A stretch of DNA of 11,937 bases, from contig CAAEVD010000125.1 of assembly GCA_900759435.1 (NCBI GenBank), positions 1 through 11,937 of the forward strand, in the 5' to 3' direction. The notes under the pieces are model-generated. The model had not been told where the DNA came from and ran no database searches. It saw only the letters and a list, made by a program, of their open reading frames with translations. The stretch comes from an uncultured Collinsella sp. Lineage in GTDB: Bacteria; Actinomycetota; Coriobacteriia; Coriobacteriales; Coriobacteriaceae. Below, one piece after another: positions 5,800 through 11,937 of this stretch (the first letter of the stretch is position 1; each line of letters opens with the position of its first letter). The position numbers and the translations under genes were made by a program.

Positions 5800-5894
5800 A
5801 CGGCTCCCTTCGTTGGCATTACCCATATCAGGTTTGCGGGTCAGGGCGGGCGCGCCCAATCTCAGCCTGCCGTCCTGTCCTGCAAGCTCCCCGT
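5800..5894 (-). promoter_or_regulatory. TPP riboswitch (THI element) controlling thiC
   Basis: Read on the minus strand, the conserved TPP aptamer elements appear in order: GGGGAGC, CTGAGA (plus 5860-5865), then AACCTGATATGGGTAATGCC and AACGAAGGGAG. Flanking ACGG (5891-5894) and CCGT (5800-5803) can close helix P1. The thiC Shine-Dalgarno AAGGGAG (5804-5810) is part of the conserved 3' strand, so TPP binding would hide it directly; I see no separate terminator before the ATG. This points to repression of translation when thiamine diphosphate is plentiful. Confidence 0.95.
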
Positions 5895-5910
5895 TTATAT
5901 AGCGGGCTCA

Positions 5911-5916
5911 AGTATA
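5911..5916 (-). promoter_or_regulatory. Candidate -10 element (TATACT) for thiC
   Basis: TATACT on the minus strand would start transcription about ten bases before the riboswitch aptamer. No clear -35 box is visible, so this rests on position and similarity to TATAAT. Confidence 0.35.
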
Positions 5917-5927
5917 GCTCGAATGGG

Positions 5928-5933
5928 TACGAT
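5928..5933 (+). promoter_or_regulatory. Candidate -10 element (TACGAT) for the membrane protein at 5967
   Basis: TACGAT preceded by GGG lies 33 bases before the ATG at 5967 on the plus strand, back to back with the thiC promoter region. It resembles the -10-like elements before other genes in this window; no -35 box is seen. Confidence 0.3.
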
Positions 5934-5966
5934 TGGCCTAACGAGCGTGCCTGTGGGGAGGCGAAC

Positions 5967-6482
5967 ATGGAAGACAAGCATCTATATCGAGAGACACAAT
6001 GGGACGTATCGGCTGAGGAGGGCCGTGCGCACCATGGGTTGGTCGCGATTGGCTTTGCGGTGCTTGCCGTGCTGGTGATTGCCTTTTGTATTTGGACGTT
6101 TGGCGGTCGCGGCGGCGCCGCCTGGGAGTTTGAGGCCGACGAGGGCCTGCCGATTATGACCATGAAAGTTTCCGGTGGCAACACGGTTGCCGCACCGGGC
6201 GACTATTGGTATCCGCGCGACGAGTTTATGCAACTGCAGCTGAGCGGCGGGTCTATTCCTGGTGAGGAAATCGAACGCGTGACGTTTGATGCGACGCTCA
6301 AAACGCTGACGGTGAAGCTCAAAGATCAAGGCGACGTGCCCACGACGATGGATATCGCGCTGACGGAATGGCGCCTGGAGCCTCCGACGGGTGTTGCGGT
6401 GTCCGAGGTGGAGCATGTCAAGGTTACCTACCAAGATGGCTCGACAAGCGAGATTGCCAAAGCAGACGGCTTGGCGGAATAG
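5967..6482 (+). CDS. Single-pass membrane protein of unknown function
   Basis: These 171 residues match no family I know. The N terminus (1-23) is charged and likely cytoplasmic. Residues about 24-45 (GLVAIGFAVLAVLVIAFCIW...) form one membrane helix, and the remainder, about 125 residues, should lie outside the cell. That part looks beta-rich, with alternating hydrophobic strands such as RVTFDATLKTLTVKLKD and HVKVTYQDGSTSEI, and no cysteines, catalytic motif or cell-wall sorting signal. The ATG follows GGGGAG at 5955-5960 with a six-base spacer. The same frame is open far upstream, antisense to thiC, but that part is a shadow with no start signal. The gene is divergent from thiC and convergent with yaaA, whose stop is 22 bases away with no terminator between, so it appears to stand alone. 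Confidence 0.8.
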   Translation: MEDKHLYRETQWDVSAEEGRAHHGLVAIGFAVLAVLVIAFCIWTFGGRGGAAWEFEADEGLPIMTMKVSGGNTVAAPGDYWYPRDEFMQLQLSGGSIPGEEIERVTFDATLKTLTVKLKDQGDVPTTMDIALTEWRLEPPTGVAVSEVEHVKVTYQDGSTSEIAKADGLAE

Positions 6483-6504
6483 CGGGGTGTTTGAAACGGC
6501 GGAC

Positions 6505-7314
6505 CTATTGTGCCTGCGCGTTCATGAATACCAGGGTGTTTTTGTCTGAAAGCTCGGGGATGTGCCGATAGCCGATGTTGAATGCGGTAAGTTCGCTTGC
6601 ATCCTCGAGCTTGTTTTCTGCCATCCACCGCACCATGGAGCCGCGCGCCTTTTTGCTGGCGGTCGACCGTTGGATGGGCTTCCCGTTGCGGATACCCTCG
6701 CCAAAGAGGCACGTGACGGCTGTGGCGTCGCCCGCGAGGTGGGGCAGAACGGCTTTGGCATACTCTACGCTGGCGAGATTGACGATCGTGGTGTTTGAGC
6801 CTGCCGGGGCGATAACCCGCGCGAGCTTGTCGCTCCAAAACGCGTAGAGGTCTCGGGCATCGTCAACGGCGAGCTTCGCACCCATCTCCAGCCGATACGG
6901 TTCGACGGCATGAAAGGGGCGTACGCATCCGTAAAGGCCCGAGAGGATCCACAGATGGTCTTGCAGCCATGCGAGCTGCGCGGCATCCATCACCTCGGGT
7001 GCCATGCTCTGGTATTGAATGCCGTGATAGGACATGACGGCGGGGGAGGTATTGCGGGCGATATCGGGATTGTCGAGGTCGCCGTTTTCCAAGATGGGCT
7101 CGAACTCATGCAGGGTGTTGAGGCAAGGCCCCAGCAGTTTGTCACTCACGTTCCATAGCGCCTGCAGGCCGCCGCTGCCTTCATTTCGCTCAATATCTAG
7201 CAACGCGCGATGCAGTCGAGCCGTCTCGCGCGCAAAGGGCGGAATGCCCAGGACTTCAAAAGCATCTTGGGCCGAGCGCATCTGCTTGGCGGGCGAAACG
7301 ATGACCTGCAGCAT
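6505..7314 (-). CDS. yaaA: Peroxide stress protein YaaA (DUF328/UPF0246)
   Basis: A 269-residue member of the YaaA family. In E. coli YaaA is induced by OxyR and limits free intracellular iron during hydrogen peroxide stress; it has a DNA-binding cantaloupe fold. Family blocks in order: VSPAKQM at 6-12, SYHGIQYQ at 95-102, LSGLYGCVRPF at 124-134, EPYRLEMGAKL at 138-148, FWSDKL at 159-164, NLASVEYAKAV at 179-189, and KKARGSMVRWM at 221-231. The protein begins with the usual short hydrophobic strand. The ATG follows AGAGGAG (plus-strand 7320-7326) with a five-base spacer. It lies downstream of the M18 aminopeptidase on the same strand, but a terminator hairpin separates them and I see no clear promoter of its own, so expression may depend on read-through. 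Confidence 0.95.
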   Translation of the reverse strand: MLQVIVSPAKQMRSAQDAFEVLGIPPFARETARLHRALLDIERNEGSGGLQALWNVSDKLLGPCLNTLHEFEPILENGDLDNPDIARNTSPAVMSYHGIQYQSMAPEVMDAAQLAWLQDHLWILSGLYGCVRPFHAVEPYRLEMGAKLAVDDARDLYAFWSDKLARVIAPAGSNTTIVNLASVEYAKAVLPHLAGDATAVTCLFGEGIRNGKPIQRSTASKKARGSMVRWMAENKLEDASELTAFNIGYRHIPELSDKNTLVFMNAQAQ

Positions 7315-7330
7315 GGATTCTCCTCTGCCA

Positions 7331-7403
7331 AAAAGAAGTTGCGGTGGAATAGTTCTTGTTCGACCTGTCTAAAGGGCTATTTAGGAACTATTTCACCGCA
7401 ACT
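7331..7403 (-). terminator. Long-stem terminator after the M18 aminopeptidase gene
   Basis: Arms at 7337-7356 and 7384-7403 form a 20-bp inverted repeat with two G-T pairs and a 27-base loop. On the minus strand the stem ends in GCAACT followed by TCTTTTT, which suits termination of aminopeptidase transcripts 14 bases after its stop. The stem is longer and the loop larger than usual, so it may also be a dispersed palindromic repeat. Confidence 0.75.
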
Positions 7404-7416
7404 GATGAAGGGTCGG

Positions 7417-8814
7417 TTAGGCGCGCTCGAGGAAGGCCTTGTAACCGCGATATGCCTCGTAGATGTCGGCCTTGTTGGCGACCTCCCACAGGGCGTGCAT
7501 GGACAGGACGGCAACGCCGGAGTCGATGACGTTCATGCCGTACTTGGCCATGATGTAGGCGATGGTGCCGCCGCCGCCCGCGTTGACGCGGCCGAGCTCG
7601 CAGGTCTGGAAGTCCACGCCGGCCTCGTCCATGATGTCGCGGACGAGGGCCACGTACTCGGCGTCGGCGTCGTTGGAGCCGCCCTTGCCGCGGCTGCCCG
7701 TGTACTTGTTAAAGCACAGGCCACGACCCATAAAGGCGGCGTTCTTGGTCTCGAACTTGCCGGCATAGCCCGGGTCGAAGCCGGCGGACACGTCGGAGGA
7801 AAGCATGCGGCTGCGGGCGAGCGCGCGGCGCAGGGCCAGCGGGCTATCCTCGCCGGCGAGCGTCATGATCTCGGCGACGGTGTTCTCGAAGAAGCGGCTC
7901 GTCATGCCGGTGGCGCCCACGGAACCGATCTCCTCCTTGTCGACGATGAGTGTGATGCTCGTGCGTTCCACGTTGGCGACGTTGATCTGGGCGAGCATGG
8001 ACGGATAGGCGCAGACACGGTCGTCGTGGCCATAGCCCAGAATCATGGAGCGGTCGAGGCCCATGTCGCGGGCCGGGCCGGCGGGCACGACCTCGATCTC
8101 GGCGGAGAGGAAGTCCTCCTCCTCGACGTCGTACTGCTCCTTGAGGATATCCAGGAACATCTGCTTGACGGGCTCCTTGGGAGCGTCTTTGTCGTCCTCA
8201 TCGAACTTGACGGGACGGCCGCCCACGATCACGTCGAGGATCTCGGCGTCGACGGCGTCCTTGGCGGGCTTGGCCATCTGCTCGCTCGAGAGGTGGATCA
8301 GCAGGTCGGAGATGGTAAAGACCGGATCGTCTGCCTTGTCGCCGATGTTGATGTCGACGGTGGTGCCGTCCTTTTTGCAGATGACGCCCACGAGTGCAAG
8401 TGGGGAGGCCACCCAGTGGTAGCTCTTGACGCCGCCGTAGTAGTGCGTGTCGAGGTAGGCCATGTCGCCGGCCTCGAAGGCGGGGTTCTGCTTGAGGTCC
8501 AGGCGCGGCGAGTCCACGTGGGCGCCCAGGATGTTAAAGCCCTGCTCGAGCGGGGCGGTGCCCAGGTTGACGAGCATAAGGTCCTTGCCGTGGTTGGCGG
8601 CGTACACCTTGTCGCCGGCCTTGAGCGCGCGGCCCTCGGTGATCACGGTCTCCAGATTGACGTAGCCCGCCTCCTCGGCCATCTTGATGCCGGTCTTGAC
8701 GCACAGGCGCTCGGTCTTGTTCTCGCTCAAAAACTGCTTATAGCCGCGGCAAAGCTCCTCGAGCTCCTCGACTTGCTGTGGCGTGTACTTTTTCCATGCG
8801 CAGGGACGCTCCAT
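7417..8814 (-). CDS. M18-family zinc aminopeptidase
   Basis: This 465-residue metallopeptidase belongs to family M18 (aspartyl aminopeptidase/aminopeptidase I type), which forms large tetrahedral cytosolic assemblies and removes N-terminal residues from peptides. Expected two-zinc-site motifs are present: GAHVDSPRLD at 97-106 (His99), GYGHDDRVCAY at 260-270 (Asp264 or 265), DKEEIGS at 292-298 (Glu294/Glu295 as catalytic base and ligand), DVSAGFDP at 341-348 (Asp341) and SMHALWE at 438-444 (His440). GRGLCFNKYTGSRGKGGSND at 363-382 is typical of the bacterial clade. The open frame continues upstream into polA, but the ATG at 8814 is supported by AAAGGAG (plus-strand 8823-8829) with an eight-base spacer and gives the normal family length. 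It is divergent from polA and followed by a terminator and yaaA. There is no signal peptide. Confidence 0.95.
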   Translation of the reverse strand: MERPCAWKKYTPQQVEELEELCRGYKQFLSENKTERLCVKTGIKMAEEAGYVNLETVITEGRALKAGDKVYAANHGKDLMLVNLGTAPLEQGFNILGAHVDSPRLDLKQNPAFEAGDMAYLDTHYYGGVKSYHWVASPLALVGVICKKDGTTVDINIGDKADDPVFTISDLLIHLSSEQMAKPAKDAVDAEILDVIVGGRPVKFDEDDKDAPKEPVKQMFLDILKEQYDVEEEDFLSAEIEVVPAGPARDMGLDRSMILGYGHDDRVCAYPSMLAQINVANVERTSITLIVDKEEIGSVGATGMTSRFFENTVAEIMTLAGEDSPLALRRALARSRMLSSDVSAGFDPGYAGKFETKNAAFMGRGLCFNKYTGSRGKGGSNDADAEYVALVRDIMDEAGVDFQTCELGRVNAGGGGTIAYIMAKYGMNVIDSGVAVLSMHALWEVANKADIYEAYRGYKAFLERA

Positions 8815-8863
8815 GACGCAGGCTCCTTTCGGATCGATCGTGCTGGTTAATGTACCGTGAGCC

Positions 8864-8869
8864 ATCGTA
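8864..8869 (-). promoter_or_regulatory. Candidate -10 element (TACGAT) for the M18 aminopeptidase
   Basis: TACGATGG on the minus strand lies 49 bases before the aminopeptidase ATG and resembles the other -10-like elements in the window. No -35 box stands out. Confidence 0.35.
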
Positions 8870-8932
8870 TCACGCACGGGCGCGCGGTGGCGGGGGAGCT
8901 TGATGTGCGGTGGCCGCGGGGCGGGGAGCGTG

Positions 8933-8938
8933 TAAACT
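8933..8938 (+). promoter_or_regulatory. Candidate -10 element (TAAACT) for polA
   Basis: TAAACTGG lies 42 bases before the polA ATG, in the divergent region shared with the aminopeptidase. A TTGATG upstream is 27 bases away, too far to be its -35 box. Confidence 0.3.
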
Positions 8939-8980
8939 GGAGTGAGCAAACCGTGCCCAGCCCAAAGCGAGGTATTCAAT

Positions 8981-11728
8981 ATGTCTGACAAGCGCCGTAC
9001 CTTTGCCGTTATCGACGGCAACTCGCTCATGCACCGCGCCTTCCACGCCGTGCCGCCCACCATGAACGCGCCGGACGGTCGCCCCACCAACGCAATCTTT
9101 GGTTTTCTGAACATGTTTCTCAAGATGATCGATGCCTTTAACCCCGACGGCGTGGTCGTGGCGTTTGATAAGGGCAAGCCGCGCGTGCGCATGGAGATGC
9201 TGCCGCAGTATAAGGCGCAGCGCCCGCCCATGGACCCCGATCTGCACGCGCAGTTCCCTATGATCAAGGAGCTGCTCACCGCGCTCAACGTGCCGATTCT
9301 GCAGTCCGAGGGCTGGGAAGGCGACGATATCCTGGGAACCATGGCTCGCCTGGGCGAGGAGGCCGGCTGCGACATGCTGCTGGTGACCGGCGACCGCGAC
9401 ATGTATCAGCTTGTGACCGAGCACGTCAACGTGGTCTCGACTCGCAAGGGCCTGTCCGACGTGGCGATCATGACGCCCGAGAGCGTGGACGACCTGTATC
9501 ACGGCATTACACCGGCGCTCGTGCCCGATTTTTACGGTCTGAAGGGCGATACGTCGGACAACATTCCCGGCGTACCGGGCATCGGCCCCAAAAAGGCGAG
9601 CGCGCTTATCGCGCAGTACGGTAGCCTGGACGAGGTCATCGCGCATGCCGACGAGGTCAAGGGCAAGATGGGCGAGAACCTGCGTGCACATATCGACGAT
9701 GCGCTGCTGAGCCGCAAGGTCGCAACCATTCGCACCGATGCGCCTGTCGAGCTCGACTTTGAGGCGACGTCCTTCCCGGCGTTTTCTGCCGATGAGGTTT
9801 CCGCGGCGCTGGGTACGCTTGGTATCACCGCCATGCAGAACCGTTTCTTGGCGCTGATCGGCGGCGAGGGCGGGGCTGCTGCCTCCAGTGTTTTTGAGAT
9901 ACCTGCGATGGTTCACGCAGCCGCCGGCGATGCTGACGCGCTTGGTGCCGTTGCGGCTGAGGTCTCCCGCGCGATTGATGCCGGCGAGTGGGTCGCCGCC
10001 GTGGTGGACGACGACAAGGAAGAGGGCGCGCTCTTTGGACTGACGCGCACGCTGTGGCTGGCGACGTCCAAGGGCCTGTTCGCGCTCGAGGAGGGCGACA
10101 GCTGTGCGGCGGCTGAGGTCGAGGGCTTCAACTTCGTCCACGGCGTGATTGCCGGCGTGCTCGCGCGTCTGTTTATGGAGGGTCGCGTGGCGAGCCCGGA
10201 TATGAAGGCGCTGTTGCACGAGCTTTCGCCCATCGATTCTTCTGAGCCCGAGCTCATGGATCCGCTCGCTGCCGATTCCACGCGCATCTTCGATACCGTG
10301 GTTGCCGCCTACCTGCTGGATTCCGACCGCTCCGAGTTCGACGAGGCATATCTGGCCGATACCTATCTGCAGATGGCGCTGCCTGCGGCGCGCGGTGCAG
10401 AGGATGCCGGCGAGGACGCTCCGGCTCCTGCCGCCCGCACGGCGGCCTTAACGCTGGCGCTGGTCGCACCGCTGCGCGACCGCATGGCCCGCGAGAACGC
10501 CGCCAACGTGTTCGACGGCATCGAGATGCCGCTTGTGCCGGTGCTTGCCAAGATGGAGCGCGCGGGCATGCTCGTGGATCCCGACCGTCTGCGCAGCCTG
10601 TCCGAGGGCCTGGCGACCCAGATCACCGAGGTCGAGCGAAGCATTCGCGACCTTGCCGGTGACGAGACCTTTAACATCGGCAGCCCCATGCAGCTCTCGC
10701 ATGTGCTCTTTGATGTGATGGGCCTTCCGACCAAGGGTCTCAAAAAGACCAAGCGCGGCTACTATTCGACCAACGCCAAGGTACTGAGTGATCTTGCCCG
10801 CGACCACGAGATTGTTCGTTTGATCTTGGACTGGCGCGAGAAGTCCAAGATCAAGTCAACCTATCTGGACACGTTGGGCCCGCTACGCCGCGGTGACGGC
10901 CGCGTGCACACCACGTACAACCAAACCATTACCGCAACGGGGCGTCTGTCCTCGAGCGACCCGAACCTGCAGAACATCCCGACGCGCTCTGAGCTGGGGC
11001 GTACCGTCAAGACGGCGTTCTCGGCGGGCGAGGGCAGCGTCTTTTTGGCGGTGGACTACTCGCAGATCGAGCTGCGCCTGCTCGCGCATCTTTCGGGCGA
11101 CGAGCACCTGGTGCGCGCCTTTAACGAGGGCGAGGACTTCCACGCCGAGACGGCCGCGCGCGTGTTTGGCGTTCCCGTGTCCGAGGTAACGCCCGACCTG
11201 CGCAGCCGCGCCAAGGCCGTGAACTTTGGCATCGTGTACGGTCAGCAGGCCTACGGTCTCTCGCAGTCGCTGCACATCTCGATGGCCGAGGCGCGTGGCA
11301 TGATCGACCGCTACTACGAGGCCTATCCGGGCGTGCGTACGTTCCTCGACAACGTGGTGGCGCGTGCCAAGCAGACGGGCTACGCCGAGACCATGTACGG
11401 TCGCCGTCGCCATATTCCGGAGCTCAAGGCCAAAAACCCTCAACTCCGCGGCTTTGGCGAGCGCACGGCCATGAACCACCCCATGCAGGGAACCGCAGCA
11501 GACATCATCAAGATCGCGATGGCCCGCGTTAGCCGTCGCCTGGAAGAAGAGGGCTTTGCCGCCCACATGATCTTACAGGTGCACGACGAATTGGACTTTG
11601 AATGCCCCATCGACGAAGTCGAGCGCCTGACGGCCATGGTCCAAGACGTCATGGAACACGTCGTAGACCTGCGCGTACCCCTCATCGCCGAAGCCAGCAC
11701 CGGCATAACCTGGGCCGATGCCAAATAA
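8981..11728 (+). CDS. polA: DNA polymerase I PolA
   Basis: This 915-residue family A polymerase fills gaps and removes Okazaki RNA primers. The N-terminal 5' nuclease domain (about 1-295) keeps its metal-binding blocks: VIDGNSL at 10-16, AFDKG at 61-65, EGDDILG at 113-119, VTGDRDMYQL at 135-144 and GDTSDNIPGVPGIGPKKA at 189-206. The middle domain (about 300-500) is degenerate: where E. coli has the DTET exonuclease I motif this protein reads VVDDDKEEGA, and the later metal ligands are not recognisable, so proofreading is probably absent. The polymerase domain is intact: motif A VDYSQIELRL (Asp692), motif B RSRAKAVNFGIVYG (Lys745, Phe749, Tyr753) and motif C QVHDE (Asp869, Glu870). A GTG at 8942 is in frame, but the ATG at 8981 follows GCGAGG at 8967-8972 with an eight-base spacer. 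A strong hairpin lies after the stop. Confidence 0.97.
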   Translation: MSDKRRTFAVIDGNSLMHRAFHAVPPTMNAPDGRPTNAIFGFLNMFLKMIDAFNPDGVVVAFDKGKPRVRMEMLPQYKAQRPPMDPDLHAQFPMIKELLTALNVPILQSEGWEGDDILGTMARLGEEAGCDMLLVTGDRDMYQLVTEHVNVVSTRKGLSDVAIMTPESVDDLYHGITPALVPDFYGLKGDTSDNIPGVPGIGPKKASALIAQYGSLDEVIAHADEVKGKMGENLRAHIDDALLSRKVATIRTDAPVELDFEATSFPAFSADEVSAALGTLGITAMQNRFLALIGGEGGAAASSVFEIPAMVHAAAGDADALGAVAAEVSRAIDAGEWVAAVVDDDKEEGALFGLTRTLWLATSKGLFALEEGDSCAAAEVEGFNFVHGVIAGVLARLFMEGRVASPDMKALLHELSPIDSSEPELMDPLAADSTRIFDTVVAAYLLDSDRSEFDEAYLADTYLQMALPAARGAEDAGEDAPAPAARTAALTLALVAPLRDRMARENAANVFDGIEMPLVPVLAKMERAGMLVDPDRLRSLSEGLATQITEVERSIRDLAGDETFNIGSPMQLSHVLFDVMGLPTKGLKKTKRGYYSTNAKVLSDLARDHEIVRLILDWREKSKIKSTYLDTLGPLRRGDGRVHTTYNQTITATGRLSSSDPNLQNIPTRSELGRTVKTAFSAGEGSVFLAVDYSQIELRLLAHLSGDEHLVRAFNEGEDFHAETAARVFGVPVSEVTPDLRSRAKAVNFGIVYGQQAYGLSQSLHISMAEARGMIDRYYEAYPGVRTFLDNVVARAKQTGYAETMYGRRRHIPELKAKNPQLRGFGERTAMNHPMQGTAADIIKIAMARVSRRLEEEGFAAHMILQVHDELDFECPIDEVERLTAMVQDVMEHVVDLRVPLIAEASTGITWADAK

Positions 11729-11762
11729 AGGCATATCAACAACCCCAAAGTAACCAAAAGCA

Positions 11763-11796
11763 GAAGGGGGCTCCTTGCCAACAAGGAGCCCCCTTC
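11763..11796. terminator. Strong hairpin after polA, probable terminator
   Basis: A perfect 15-bp stem (11763-11777 with 11782-11796) closes on a CCAA tetraloop, 34 bases after the polA stop. The T-tract is weak on the plus strand (GTTCAATTAAATT); on the minus strand TGCTTTTGG follows. It may act in both directions. Confidence 0.7.
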
Positions 11797-11910
11797 GTTC
11801 AATTAAATTCAGCCAAGTATCTAGGTGCCAAGACGCCATCCAGGCGGCAAGCAAGTCAACGTAGCCATGCCCGGGGCCGGCCGTTTGATTTTTGTAGATT
11901 CCGCACGAGC

Positions 11911-11935
11911 CGAAGGCCACTTAATGTGGCCTTCG
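11911..11935. terminator. Hairpin at the right edge, possible terminator
   Basis: CGAAGGCCAC pairs perfectly with GTGGCCTTCG around the five-base loop TTAAT. The window ends two bases later, so a following T-run cannot be seen. The stretch from 11797 to here holds no gene I can support. Confidence 0.4.
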
Positions 11936-11937
11936 TG

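Noticed and set aside
5796..5819. Upstream ATG of thiC at 5819
   Set aside because: It lies within the GGGTAATGCC segment of the TPP riboswitch, with no Shine-Dalgarno of its own.
5890..5906. Small hairpin CCCG/CGGG just upstream of and overlapping riboswitch P1, as an anti-P1 switch
   Set aside because: Only four pairs with a nine-base loop, and its outer arm may lie before the likely transcription start.
4680..5966. Very long plus-strand open frame antisense to thiC, continuous with the membrane protein frame
   Set aside because: It mirrors thiC codons in a GC-rich genome, is His/Gly/Val-rich without domains, has no ribosome binding site, and the real start of the downstream gene is the well-supported ATG at 5967.
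7210..8850. 546-residue plus-strand frame over the aminopeptidase gene
   Set aside because: Shadow of the M18 gene; repetitive Val/His/Gly/Asp composition typical of antisense GC-rich frames, no motifs.
8815..9402. Upstream extension of the M18 aminopeptidase frame into polA
   Set aside because: The extra ~196 residues are antisense to the polA 5' nuclease; the ATG at 8814 has a good ribosome binding site and gives normal length.
8870..10219. 449-residue minus-strand frame inside polA
   Set aside because: Antisense shadow of a conserved gene; His/Arg-rich composition, no start signal and no family resemblance.
11797..11910. Possible small gene or RNA after polA
   Set aside because: No open frame with a ribosome binding site and no tRNA-like or other recognisable fold.

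Overview
The window looks like chromosomal DNA from a GC-rich actinobacterium of the class Coriobacteriia. Collinsella is the best guess, from codon use, the type of genes present and GC-rich spacers with strong hairpins; this is inference, as there is no rRNA or other marker here. Nothing looks like phage, plasmid, transposase or CRISPR. Most of it is housekeeping sequence, with two unusual spots: a split PARG-like gene and an intergenic palindrome array.

Positions 1-2440 (plus strand): a small uncharacterised gene that may begin left of the window, a Bax inhibitor-1/YetJ-type membrane protein (427-1122) with a clear terminator, then a TIGR02452-type (microbial PARG-like) protein broken by a single in-frame TAG. 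The C-terminal half follows in the same reading frame and has its own Shine-Dalgarno and GTG start, made partly from the TAG itself. A strong terminator ends this unit.

Positions 2441-3447: a GDSL/SGNH hydrolase resembling the Mycobacterium smegmatis acyltransferase/arylesterase, then a 332-base gene-free spacer. The spacer holds three copies of a 55-base palindromic unit at about 80-base spacing, the middle loop reversed, bracketed by two larger related hairpins.

Positions 3448-5966 (minus strand): thiC then thiD, which make and phosphorylate the pyrimidine half of thiamine. thiC is preceded by a TPP riboswitch whose 3' end contains the thiC ribosome binding site, so control is probably at translation. 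thiD has a possible promoter of its own.

Positions 5967-8814: a small single-pass membrane protein of unknown function (plus), convergent with yaaA (peroxide stress, minus), with an M18 aminopeptidase upstream on the minus strand. A 20-bp stem between the last two is a good terminator for the aminopeptidase.

Positions 8815-11937: divergent from the aminopeptidase, polA encodes DNA polymerase I with an intact 5' nuclease and polymerase but a degenerate proofreading domain. A 15-bp hairpin follows, and the last ~140 bases hold no gene, only a 10-bp hairpin at the edge.

Several genes share a -10-like element of the form TAnnnTGG 33-54 bases before the start codon, with no good -35 box.
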